This document shows positions 45,762 through 56,221 of a DNA stretch of 64,000 nt, in pieces. This DNA is from Euprymna scolopes (lineage: Eukaryota; Mollusca; Cephalopoda; Sepiida; Sepiolidae). The position numbers were made by a program, and so were the translations under genes. The DNA lies in the NCBI GenBank assembly GCA_024364805.1, contig CM044489.1, forward strand, positions 32,758,741 through 32,822,740. The letters run 5' to 3'. Positions within the stretch are counted from its first letter, which is position 1. Each line of letters opens with the position of its first letter. A model generated the notes under the pieces. The model was not told the DNA's origin, searched no databases, and saw only the letters and a list, made by a program, of their open reading frames with translations.

Positions 45762-48700
45762 TACATTTTCACCCCAAACAAGGCAAATTGCCACTTTGGT
45801 GTAGGGGGCTACTATCAGGGGCAACAACTACTGGGGTACTATGTAGGGATTTGGGCAGCAAGGTGTCGGTTCACGTTACACTTGAACTTCTGCACGTCAG
45901 TACTGTTGGGGAAGCAGGGACCTGGAATGGAATTCCAGAGTCTTGCGGTTCTGGGGAAGAAACTATTGGAGTAAAAAGATCTTTTACATCTAGGGACCTC
46001 TACATTGTGGGGGTGGGATCTAGTAGCCTGTCGGGTTTGTCGAGGGTGCTCGCGTCGTGGGGGCACAAGTGATTGCAGTTCATCAGAGCATTCACCACTA
46101 AAATACTTGTAGAACAGGCAGAGGGATGCAACATTTCGTCGATGGGACAGAGGCTGAAGCTTAGATGCCAGTTCAGGGCCTATCAGATTTGCGACTCTCT
46201 TTTGAACCTTGTCAAGGAGCGAGAGACTAGTAGCAGATGCACCAGCCCAGATGTGGCAGCAATACTCCATACATGGGCGAATGGTGGCCTTATAGAGGTA
46301 CAGGATACTTTCGGGTGTTAGTAGTTTTCTAGCACGGTAGAGAGAGCCTACCTTTCTTGCAGCGGCCCTGGCAATGCCTTCAATGTAATTGTTCCAACTC
46401 ATGTTTCCTGTGAACGTTAGGCCAAGGAGTTTGAAAGATGGACTCTCAGATAAAGAGTCGTTGGCCATTGCTATTGGTGGTAGAGAGGGTTTCTTGTAAT
46501 TATTGAATGAAACTAGTTTAGTCTTGGCAGCATTGAACGCGACCAACCACTTTTGTCCCCATTCCACTACAGATTGGAGGTCTTCCTCTAGTGTTTCTGC
46601 CATTTCTTTAGAAATGTGTTCATTCGTCTTCCTGTCGTGTCTGCCATAGAGTGTAGTGTCATCAGCATATATACCCATCTCAGAGGCAATGTTGTCGGGG
46701 AGGTCATTTATGAATATCAGGAACAATAGAGGTCCAAGGATAGAACCCTGGGGCACTCCCGCATTTATATCATATTGTTTAGATGTGCGACCGTCGGGGA
46801 CTACCTGGATTTTTCTCTTATCTAAGAAGGATTTAATTATGTTAAGTATTCTACCAGTGATACCGTAAGATCTAATCTTCCTGAGGAGACCCTCATGCCA
46901 TACCCTGTCAAAAGCCTTAGATATATCTAGAGCTACCGCTCTGCCTTCCCCCGCTTTGTCCAGTGATTGGTATATACGTTCAGAGATCACGGTGAGGATG
47001 TCTGCTGTGGAACGGGCTTGTCTAAATCCATATTGTTTGTCAGTCAGTAGTTTAGCATCTGTAAGATGATGGACTAGAGCATGGTTAATTATGGTCTCAA
47101 ATATTTTGGCAAAAAGTGGGAGGAGGCTAATGGGGCAATAATTTGATGGGTCTGTCCTTTCGCCAGAATTCTTGAATACTGGTACAACAGAAGCAGTTTT
47201 CCAACAGCCCGGAAAGCAAGCTTCATTAAGACATTTGTTGTAGAGTTTGGAGAGAACTGGAGCTACTTCGGCTGAGCACTTTTTTAATAGCACAGCTGGG
47301 ATAAGATCGGGTCCACATGCTTTTGAGGTGTCAAGGTTTTTTATGATAGCATGCACCTGAGCAGGGGTGGTTTTCAGATCGTCTAGTGTGGCGTCTGTCC
47401 GCATAGGAAAGTCAGGTAGGGGGTGGTTGGAAGGGTCCAGTGTGGAGTTTGAGGCAAACCGACTGGCAAGCATGTTAGCCTTGTCGGTTGCTGAGGAGAC
47501 AACCTCGTGATTGTTGGTTAGTGGGGGAATTGTTGATTGCCCATTATTTACTACACTGTTGTAGATTTTCCAGAAGTCTCGAGTTCCTAGTTTTTGTGCT
47601 TCGATGCGCTTTTTAGTGGTTTCCGTAAATTCTCTCTTAGCTGTCGCTATTTCTTTCTTAACGTTATTTCTAGCTTCTATATACTTCAGTCTGTTTGAAC
47701 TGGACTTATGTCGGTTAAACCTACGGTATGCATGCTGCTTTTGAGTAATGGCAGTTGCACAAGTCGACGTAAACCATTGGGGAGAGTGGGGCTTACTATA
47801 AAATTTCCGCATGGGAACATGCGCTTCGATTGCAGTTTTGAACCAGTCAGTGGTCTCGTTTGCACACTGTTCAGCAGGGAGAGAGAAAATATTTTTCCAT
47901 GGAGCATCTCTAATTAGTTCCCTGATGGCTTCCCAGTCAGCCTTATTATAATATCTCGTTGTTTTGAGCACTGGCTCTTCAGTTTTGGGACTAGAGTTTA
48001 GGGCGATTTCAACCATTATCACTGCATGATCAGCGTTCCCGAGTGGGCTGTGGGCCTTCGCTATGCAGTCATCGGGAACTGTGGTCAAAAACAGATCTAG
48101 AAGTGATGCGTGTTGTTCTTCCTGGTCAGGGAAACGGGTTGGAAACGTAACAATTTGTGATAGGGAGTGAGATATAGCGAAGCTATGGGTTGTGCTGCCC
48201 GCTGCATCTGTGTGAGTAGAGAATCCAAGCCAGTTTTTGTGGTGGACATTAAAGTCACCAAACACATGTATTTGTGCGCTAGTGTCGAGGGACAGTGCCG
48301 TGTCTATGCTGTCAGATACTTTGTTTATTATGGAGCAGTCCTGAGTCGAGGGAGAGCGGTAGAGAAAATAATAGTAGCTAATACTGTGTTGCACGTTTAG
48401 TCTAAAGCACATAAAGGCTTGATCATCTGTTTCTAGGTTTGTTTCTCTAGTCAAGGGAAGGGTATTACGAATGTAAACTCCAAGTCCGTGCATATGTCTG
48501 TCAGAGTCCTTACGGCAGAGTGGGAGATATCCAGGCATGTTAAAGTGGTTAGAGGGAATGGAGGAGTGTAGGTTAGTCTCACTTAGTGCTAAGATATCCG
48601 GGGTGTTTGTTAAGAGAAATGCTTCAACATCAGCTAAGTTAGTTCTAAGCCCACGGATATTTGTGAATGAGAGCCTCAAGGGAGGAGGCAAGTTGAATTT

Positions 48701-49100
48701 GTTTGTCCCTAATCCTGGTTTAAGCTTATTTTTAGATTGTACTGTCGTCATATTTTTTTTAAGAGTTTCGGTAAGGGGGAGCTAAGCAAGAGGTTATGCG
48801 GAGCTTCAGACATGCATCACAAGTAGACCATCAGCTGACCTTTCTCCAATTAGGATTGTGGCCTCAGGAAAGCCCACCGGGGATGAGTGCAGGGTCCCTT
48901 TCCATGCGCGTCATGGCACTGCAAACAACCCGATATTATTCAACTGTTGATGGAGCAGCCGCTCTAAGCGCTACCAAAGAGTTAGGGCTCCTGTACTACC
49001 AGTCGGGAACAGCAGCCAGGAACTGTCAATCCGGTACCCTCAACCCTTTAGAAGAAGGTCAACCCAATCTAACCGCTCAGGCATATCTTATACTCCTATA
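45731..49100 (-). mobile_element. LINE family A, near full-length and recent
   Basis: A 3.37-kb minus-strand element. Its 3' end is a pure poly(A) (29 T at 45731-45759) preceded by ATTTTCACCCCAAACAAGGC, the complement of the family signature. The 970-codon ORF is open, and a 5' leader of about 350 bases (48752-49100) lies upstream. The leader contains no ORF1. It belongs to the APE-type non-LTR retroposons; RT blocks and the C-terminal R-L-W-N-S-I-P...F-K end suggest the Jockey/CR1/L2 group. A target-site duplication was searched by eye at both ends and not found. The long A-tail and the unbroken ORF indicate a young copy. Confidence 0.93.
45839..48751 (-). CDS. LINE family A endonuclease-reverse transcriptase polyprotein, 970 aa, intact ORF
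   Basis: The enzyme nicks target DNA and copies the element's own RNA there. Endonuclease, residues about 25-250: S-F-T-N-I-R-G-L (Asn31), A-L-S-E-T-N-L (Glu58), G-D-F-N-V-H (Asp166, Asn168), and N-A-D-H-A-V-I (Asp241, His242) near the end of the domain. Linker 251-510. RT: V-P-V-F-K-N-S-G (523-530), Y-G-F-R-Q-A-R-S-T-A-D (574-584), A-L-D-I-S-K-A-F-D-R-V-W-H (607-619), G-V-P-Q-G-S-I-L-G-P-L-L (665-676), Y-A-D-D-T-T-L-Y-G (695-703). The C-terminal part is rich in C-C-H and S-H-R-R motifs. Catalytic residues are all present; the SDH-like site is ADH. An in-frame TAG lies 18-15 bases before the ATG, so the Met is the only start. No ORF1 precedes it. Probably competent or recently so. Confidence 0.93.
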   Translation of the reverse strand: MTTVQSKNKLKPGLGTNKFNLPPPLRLSFTNIRGLRTNLADVEAFLLTNTPDILALSETNLHSSIPSNHFNMPGYLPLCRKDSDRHMHGLGVYIRNTLPLTRETNLETDDQAFMCFRLNVQHSISYYYFLYRSPSTQDCSIINKVSDSIDTALSLDTSAQIHVFGDFNVHHKNWLGFSTHTDAAGSTTHSFAISHSLSQIVTFPTRFPDQEEQHASLLDLFLTTVPDDCIAKAHSPLGNADHAVIMVEIALNSSPKTEEPVLKTTRYYNKADWEAIRELIRDAPWKNIFSLPAEQCANETTDWFKTAIEAHVPMRKFYSKPHSPQWFTSTCATAITQKQHAYRRFNRHKSSSNRLKYIEARNNVKKEIATAKREFTETTKKRIEAQKLGTRDFWKIYNSVVNNGQSTIPPLTNNHEVVSSATDKANMLASRFASNSTLDPSNHPLPDFPMRTDATLDDLKTTPAQVHAIIKNLDTSKACGPDLIPAVLLKKCSAEVAPVLSKLYNKCLNEACFPGCWKTASVVPVFKNSGERTDPSNYCPISLLPLFAKIFETIINHALVHHLTDAKLLTDKQYGFRQARSTADILTVISERIYQSLDKAGEGRAVALDISKAFDRVWHEGLLRKIRSYGITGRILNIIKSFLDKRKIQVVPDGRTSKQYDINAGVPQGSILGPLLFLIFINDLPDNIASEMGIYADDTTLYGRHDRKTNEHISKEMAETLEEDLQSVVEWGQKWLVAFNAAKTKLVSFNNYKKPSLPPIAMANDSLSESPSFKLLGLTFTGNMSWNNYIEGIARAAARKVGSLYRARKLLTPESILYLYKATIRPCMEYCCHIWAGASATSLSLLDKVQKRVANLIGPELASKLQPLSHRRNVASLCLFYKYFSGECSDELQSLVPPRREHPRQTRQATRSHPHNVEVPRCKRSFYSNSFFPRTARLWNSIPGPCFPNSTDVQKFKCNVNRHLAAQIPT

Positions 49101-49969
49101 ATAGAACAAACAACATATTCCTTGTCGTCCCATTTAGACAAATTATAACATTTCTACCTTTTGTGTGACGGTGCAGATTTTTGGCTGAAAAGTTTTAACA
49201 GTAACTTAAGTGTGTTTTTTAGATAGAATGTAATCCCCTCAGTTGCTGTCCTAAGTAGGTTCTAACTTTCGTAAAAGTAGTCGAACATTTTTACATCAGG
49301 TTAGTTTTTGACGTTGAAAAGAATGATCTTCATACTTTCTAAATAAACGTCGAATGTTTGTCTTCAACGTTAATATGCGTTAACATCTCCATATCGTTTC
49401 ATATTATCTTCTTTGAAAGGCAATGCTTCTATAAATGGGTATGTCATTGTTCAGGTTACTAAGAAGTAATTCTTTGTTTTTCCATTTTTTGTTGCTGTAG
49501 TTTTTTACGTTTTCATTTTTTTCTGCAGTTAGCTATTGTTGTTTGTTCTATTTTATCTGCAGTTCTTGTTGTTGGGGCAATATTTCCTCTGTGTTAGTGC
49601 TGCTGTTCGATTTGAGTGTTCATCAAGTGAACGATAATAGGTTTGAAGTTCACTTTCTGTAAATTATTTAAATATTTTCTGCAACAACATAATGTTCCTT
49701 AATCGAAAGAAAAAACTGTATTCCTTTTTTTTAAGAGAAACTTTGATTTTATTACTTACAGTTTAATTGTGTGCGTTGAAAACCATTTACGTATATTTAT
49801 CTCTAAAGAGGAGAAGAAACTTTTTGATTACAGAAATATTATGTTAATATATTTCCTTAACTTATATCCGAAAGTTTTCCAAATTCGGTTTTAAGAATTT
49901 TGTAAAGGTTTCCGGTGTCCAACAAAATCGATCTTCAAAACCTTTTGTTAAAGGACTTATGTGAGTTAA
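49101..49969. other. Gene-free T-rich stretch
   Basis: No coding, RNA or repeat structure recognised; only T runs and TTGTTG clusters. Confidence 0.4.
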
Positions 49970-50865
49970 TTTCGTAGTACTAGGTGTAAAACGATATTGT
50001 TAGTTGAATATGCCATTCCGTTGTCAGATTGTTTATTTGCATAAATAGAGATGTAGTTTAATCATTATCTTTTTTGTTCGGAAAATTCGTCAGATTTATA
50101 ATGACCAAGACATGCATATAGTTTTAAAATATATTTGCATATATAACAAGAGAGTATACATGAGGTATCAGAGTTGTAGTGTTTAATGCAAATGTGGCAG
50201 ATTACAATTGACACTGTAGAGTGATATCTTTAACCATATTCATTTTGTTGTTCACACACACACAGACACACAGACACACAGACACAGACATATATATATA
50301 TATATATATATATATTATGGGTAGATCACACACAAAAACCGGAGTCTTGTAAGAATAACACCTGTGACTAGACCAGTAGTCCGAATAATCCAAATAATAG
50401 AAATTACGGATCCTAATCCTATTGTAGGTTTATCATTATACTTTTTGGTTCGAAAATAGTTGTGTTGTTAGTGTTAATGTCATGCTGTATGTGACATTTT
50501 ATAAATTTACGTCTTTATAGGATTTATAAATTAAAGATTTGGACACGGATATAGTTTTGAATTGATATTTGCATTAATAACACGCGAGAATATATGGTGA
50601 GCAGGGGTTGTACTTAATGCAAATATCCCTATTAGAGTGTCGCTGTAAAGTGTTATTTTTCTTTTTAGTCCTAGTAATCCATTTATTAGGAGAGTTCCAA
50701 TATTTTTATAGGTGAGTCAGACACAACAACTGGAGTCTTGTGAGAATAACACCTGTGATTGGAACAGAATAACACCAGTGATTGGGACAGAATTACAGCT
50801 GTGATTGGAACAGTAGTCCGAATAATCCAAATAATAGAAAATTTGGATTCCTATCTCAGATAATT
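49970..50865. repeat. Duplicated ~430-bp unit, two copies in tandem
   Basis: Unit 1 (49970-50420) and unit 2 (50421-50865) share, in the same order: AACGATATTGTTAG / GTGTTGTTAGTGTT, AGTTTTAAAATATATTTGCA / AGTTTTGAATTGATATTTGC, GTTTAATGCAAATGTGGCAG / CTTAATGCAAATATCCCTAT, GGAGTCTTGTAAGAATAACA / GGAGTCTTGTGAGAATAACA and AGTAGTCCGAATAATCCAAA in both. Unit 1 has gained CA and TA microsatellites (50252-50314). Unit 2 has a triplicated 23-bp piece. No coding capacity. Confidence 0.85.
50746..50815. repeat. 23-bp triplication within unit 2
   Basis: Three head-to-tail copies of AACACCTGTGATTGGAACAG and variants (AACACCAGTGATTGGGACAG, TTACAGCTGTGATTGGAACA). Unit 1 has a single copy (AACACCTGTGACTAGACCAG), so the triplication followed the larger duplication. 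Confidence 0.9.
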
Positions 50866-52637
50866 CGGAAGTGAAAATAACGCACTTAATATTGTTTAAA
50901 AGAATAAATATTTTTACAACATTGACTTTTATATTAGTATAGAAACAAGTGGCCGTCCGTAATACGCAATGACACATACAATCCTTGTATTCGGTCCCTA
51001 ATATATTAAAATGGAAAGGGAGACAGAAAATGATGAAGCGTTAAGTATTGATGCAGATGCGTTGTTCAGCGAGAAGATGCAGGCAAGCAATATAGTGGTG
51101 CAATAGAGCAGTTGTTCTTTACGTTGCGTGCGATATCTAATGCGAGGCAGGCTATCCAGTGGATAAAGCTGAATATGATGGTAGCGTAGTTTGAATAAGA
51201 ATACTAACCATGTGTGTCTTGTGAATCTTAACTGTTGTGTCTGTCGTTTTGGAACCAGTGTCTTGGCTGATGTGGATTTCAGAAAAAAATTATGGTTGTG
51301 TAAAAATTGGTCTGATGTCTGCAGCTCAATTTTTTCAATTCTTACTATTTATGATTTTACGCCAAGAATCTAAATTTAGGTATTCAGAAAAAGTAGTCTG
51401 TTAAGAAATAAAATAATAATATTTCTCACTGAAAATCAAAATTTAATATGCATCTTTATTTAGAGAAGTACAAAAATCTTATACAGGAAAAATATAAATT
51501 TCAATGAATAAAAATAAATTTTTATTGGACAAACAAATTTATAATAATTACAAAATAGTAGATAATAAGAAAGTACTATTAATGTTGAATGTGTTGTTAG
51601 TAAATTGAAGTGATAAATAGGAATAGAAATCAATAATGAGATTGAAATATTTAAAATTTAATTCAAATGATTTAAAGTCTTTAAAATTTATATCTTAGCG
51701 ATAAAATTTATTATCTGTAAATTTGTTAACTTTTAACAGTTTATAAATTAAAATTCATTGTCTTGAAAGTTTACTATCATTAAAATTGTAAATATTACAA
51801 TTTTCAAAAATTATAATAAGTGAGCAGGCAAAACAGTTTTTTTTTAAAGTTTTTAAAACTTTTATTCAATTGTTTCTCATAAAAAAGATCAGAAAATTAA
51901 AAGTTAATTTTTAATAAATTAGGCAAAATATTTTAGTTTTAACACAACAAAGTAAATCGGTTAAATATTTAATTAATTGTTTTTTTAATCAATACTTAAT
52001 AATATTTTATATCTTTATTATTCAATATTAATATGCTATTTAATGTGTGTACTGAGTTCTCAACTCTAACATTGATTTCAAACAATTACATGATTCGATA
52101 AACATAATATAATAGAGAATTTATTAAATGTAAAAAAAAAATCCGACTTTATTCGTTTTACAATTAATTGTGCTAGAATTATATGGCACACAAAAAATAC
52201 AGTCAAAAACGCTGATATTTAAATAAAGTTATCTGCGTAGCAAATCAATAGAATTCTAGTATAGATTTTATAAACAAAATGATCATGCCAGCATGTACAA
52301 TTTAAGAAAGGCGCTTCTCTATTTGTATTATGTATGGAATTTCATAAAGAATAAATATATGAATAATGGAGTCATATAATTTAGAGGGATAAAGTGCGTG
52401 GATTACTTAACTTTCTCTGCTTTTGTATTTATTGAGTAAATTAGATTTGAAGAGAAATAAATTACTAATTCTTAAACAGAATACAGTTTTTAATTACTAA
52501 CATTAAGGAAAACATACACTGACCAAATTTTGCAACAAGAAAGGACAACATTTCGTGAAAGAATAATAGCAGTAGTGCTCTCAATACTTGATCTATTACA
52601 TTTATTGAACTGTATTGTATTTTATTTAAGTCATGTG
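50866..52637. other. Gene-free, very AT-rich stretch
   Basis: Long A and T runs, no coding or RNA signature. Short frames such as 51191-51373 have no recognisable protein pattern. Confidence 0.5.
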
Positions 52638-52960
52638 TACACCCATAAACAGTAATCAATGGGATAATATCGTAGTAATCGTTAGCAATGGAGATTTGAT
52701 AAAGTGTCCTACTAAAGAGGGCGGTTTATCAGGAATTTGTTTATGTTGGACTTGAAGACATCCAAGTTGTAGTCAGGTGGAAACAGGCAAACGGAAGAGA
52801 GTTACAAAGGCGTGCACTTCTAAGAAAGAAGCTTTGTCTATGGGATTTACGCTTGAGTTAGGCACAGATAAAGAGTAGGGGGAATTATTGACAGTGGTTT
52901 CAGCTAGACGGGTGTTTATCGTGAAATATTGGCGAGAAGGGACCAGAAATGTAGTATGAC
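52638..52960 (-). mobile_element. LINE family B, 3'-UTR fragment
   Basis: Matches the B 3' UTR and stop region of the 13.4-kb copy: ATCCAAGTTGTAGTCAGGTG, GCAGATAAAGAGTAGGGGGA-like phrases, TTCTAAGAAAGAAGCTTTG and CAGCTAGACGGGTGTTTATC. The last bases of the 3' end are missing (it begins at AACAGTAATCAATGGGATAA), and it stops at about 52960 on the 5' side. Confidence 0.85.
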
Positions 52961-53598
52961 GAGCGTTTCTATCCCTTTGGATATGTACTGATGTTTACAA
53001 GATATGTACCTCGCTTAAAAGTTGTATGAAGTCAGCCTAGTGTGATGGCCGATCTTACGATAATCGACGTGACAGCGCGATTACGTCTTTATATTTGTGT
53101 ATCTTTTTCTTTTTATCAATAAATTATAAATCAATTTCTTCCAAATATATTACAAGAAATAACACATTCTTTTGATCCACCTACTAAGGGCAGATGGTAC
53201 ACAGTTAAATAGAGTAAAATCGAACCTTTAATTTAAGTGACATTTAACATTCTAAACAATCCATTATTACTTTTTGTGGATGAACAATAAAACTTGTAGA
53301 AATTTCAGAAGACTATGACGTCTTTCTACACACAGAGAAAAAATAAAATGTAACCTATTAATAGGTTTTTTATGAAGGACATTTATGGTATGTTACCAGG
53401 AACATCTGGAAAAGGCATTAAAATGCATAAAATACTTGCAAATACTAACAACACTGGATGACATTTTAATAAATAGCGCAAGTAAAACATTGAATATTAT
53501 CTGTAAATAGAAATAAAAATCAGCCCAAAAATTTATCAACAGGAAATTCTTTGCTTTCTTAAGCCTATGATCTAACGTCATAGAAATTATTCTGATCA
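52961..53598. other. Gene-free stretch
   Basis: AT-rich DNA between the B fragment and the mariner; nothing recognised. Confidence 0.4.
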
Positions 53599-54351
53599 TC
53601 CATTTTGGAAGATCGGCGTATTACTATTCACCAAATAGCCCAAGTTTTCAAGATTAGTACAGGGTCTGTGGAAACTATCATTCATGACCATTTTAATATG
53701 AATAAGGTGTCTGCCAGATAGATTCTCAGGTTGCTCACACCATTCCAGAAGCGAGGACGCGTCGAGTGCTCGAGGATGAATTTGGAGATATGCCAAGAAG
53801 CTGAGTCACAGTTTTTCAAAAGACTGATTACACAGGCTGAAACCTGGGTCCACCACTAATATCCTGAGACCAAAGCCCAGTAAATGCAGTGGAAGGACTT
53901 GGACTCACCACCTCCAAAAAAGGCAAGGGTGCAGCTCTCCGCTGACAAGGTAATGCTCACAGTCTTCTGGGACCAGCACGGAGCAGTGATGACAGATTTC
54001 CTGGCAAAGGGAACCACAATTACAGGAGCCTGAGGAAATTAAGGGCAGCTATCAAAATCAAGAGGCAGGGCAAGATCAACAAAGGTACCCTCCTCCTGCA
54101 GGACAACGCTCCGGTCCACAACTCGCATGTCGCCAGATCAGAAGCACGGGCGTGTGGTTATGAAATCATTCCCAATCCTCTCCTGACCTTTTACCCTCTG
54201 ACTTTCACCTCTTCTCCAGCCATGAAGTTGTTTTTGAAAGTAAAGCGTTTCCCAGATGATGCAGCTTTGATCTCTGAAGTCACGTCGTGGAAGGAGGAAC
54301 TACCTGGGGTATTCTACAAAAAACGGCCTCCAGAGCTGCATCAAACGATGG
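53599..54351 (+). mobile_element. Mariner, second copy of the 43.9-kb family, cut by an assembly gap
   Basis: Follows the transposase of the 43881-45171 mariner from E-D-R-R-I-T-I-like GGAAGATCGGCGTATTACTA to CTACAAAAAACGGCCTCCAG, then runs into N bases. The left end begins abruptly within the gene, so the 5' third is missing. It keeps the second catalytic motif L-Q-D-N-A-P-V-H intact (the other copy has D-H), but contains several stops and indels, including a stop at the A-R-W-like site near 53722. The right TIR must lie in the gap. Confidence 0.88.
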
Positions 54352-54815
54352 NNNNNNNNNNNNNNNNNNNNNNNNNNNNNNNNNNNNNNNNNNNNNNNNN
54401 NNNNNNNNNNNNNNNNNNNNNNNNNNNNNNNNNNNNNNNNNNNNNNNNNNNNNNNNNNNNNNNNNNNNNNNNNNNNNNNNNNNNNNNNNNNNNNNNNNNN
54501 NNNNNNNNNNNNNNNNNNNNNNNNNNNNNNNNNNNNNNNNNNNNNNNNNNNNNNNNNNNNNNNNNNNNNNNNNNNNNNNNNNNNNNNNNNNNNNNNNNNN
54601 NNNNNNNNNNNNNNNNNNNNNNNNNNNNNNNNNNNNNNNNNNNNNNNNNNNNNNNNNNNNNNNNNNNNNNNNNNNNNNNNNNNNNNNNNNNNNNNNNNNN
54701 NNNNNNNNNNNNNNNNNNNNNNNNNNNNNNNNNNNNNNNNNNNNNNNNNNNNNNNNNNNNNNNNNNNNNNNNNNNNNNNNNNNNNNNNNNNNNNNNNNNN
54801 NNNNNNNNNNNNNNN
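54352..54815. other. Assembly gap (464 N)
   Basis: Unknown bases. All predicted frames crossing this gap are artefacts. It is followed by TA and GA microsatellites, so the gap is probably a repeat that failed to assemble. Confidence 1.
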
Positions 54816-55212
54816 TATATATATATATATATATATACAGGGAGAGAGAGAAAGATAGTGAGAGCAAGGGAGAGAGAGAGAGTAGGGCATAAATGACAGA
54901 TGTTTCTGAAATTGCTATTACATAGGTTGGTCAAAATGACGGGAACAGAGTGTTGGGAAAGGCTGGGAAAAGATCGTGCACCAGCACATAATTAACTCGC
55001 AAATACACCGTAGACATTGCTGGGACCACGCCAGAAAGACTTATATCTTGTTGGAAACATAAAACTATCATTTTGGTAATTTTGCAATTTTTAAAACATC
55101 TATTAATTGATGCAGAATTCACATAGCCATAGCTATTTCAAAAACACCTTGAATTTCTGCCTCTTTCTCTCTTTCTCTCTCTCTCTTACACACACACACA
55201 CTCTCTCTCTCG

Positions 55213-55266
<54 letters not shown>

Positions 55267-56221
55267 TAACGAAAATCACACATACTGATCTACTAGTTTA
55301 CCTCATCCTACGCCGAAAACTGGCAACACTCCTTTATTTTACAGCTTCATTCGCTACCGAAGAATTTAACAAATTATCAGAATTACTTCACGGTCTTTCT
55401 GATTCATAGACTGAGTTAATCAGGGAAACTGCAAGAGAAAATACTCTCGCCAGTCGGGCCACCAACGTACTTATTTTGTATATATTTTTATAGGCGCACT
55501 TTTGTAATAAACGGCAACTTATAGGCGCACTTTTGTAATAAACAACAACTTATAGGCGCACTTTTGTAATAAACAACAACTAAATCAATATATTTATTTA
55601 TTTGACAATATTATAATCTGACAAGTAAGAGCCTTCCGATGAATAGGAGTGGTCGTATGGCTTGGTCGCCGCTGACTTTGTTCCCCCCCCACCTTTGTAA
55701 TTGAAAAAAAAGTACACACTGTCCTATTATAAGAAAAAATAGGCAAAATCCTCAAACTAGTAAATCAAATACTTAGTAATTTTTAAGTAACATTCTCTTT
55801 TTGTTTCTATAATTATATATTGTTCATCGACCACACTCACAAAAACATGTTATTCAACTATAAAAATATTTTTATAGTGGAAAAAATTCTCAGAAGAAAA
55901 GAATCTTTTCAATCATTCATCCATTTTGAAAAAAAAAGAATTGGTTTAAAATCACAGAAGTTGCGTTCAATAATCTTTATATACTATTAAACTATTTTTT
56001 GTCAAATATCAGTATTTTCTATGAAATATAATTTTATTGAAGTGTTTTTATGTTATAAGTGCAAAGGGTTTCTTGTGCCTATTTTTGAAAATAGATAATT
56101 CTTTATTTCTGAATGACAAACGTATTTGAAGGCATTATTTTTCTCTAAATGTTGAAGTTACAGTTTGCTTACCAACAGAGGACACATTTTGGAAGAAAGA
56201 TCGCTTCTAAAACAACAACCC
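54816..56221. repeat. Microsatellites and a 31-bp triplication
   Basis: TA (54816-54836), GA (54839-54882), TC/CA (55164-55212), TA (55214-55262). At 55488-55580 three head-to-tail copies of TTATAGGCGCACTTTTGTAA then TAAACAACAAC lie, each holding an AATAAA signal. No gene. An open frame at 55107-55409 is mostly microsatellite translation. Confidence 0.8.

Noticed and set aside
46073-48785. Plus-strand frames within the intact LINE A
   Set aside because: Shadow frames of the 970-codon minus-strand ORF.
45731-49110. Target-site duplication of the long LINE A
   Set aside because: The bases before the poly-T (GAAGGGTACATA) do not recur after 49100 within the range checked by eye.
54222-54934. 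Frames of about 200 codons crossing the gap
   Set aside because: Most of their length is N bases; only the mariner C-terminal part before the gap is real.
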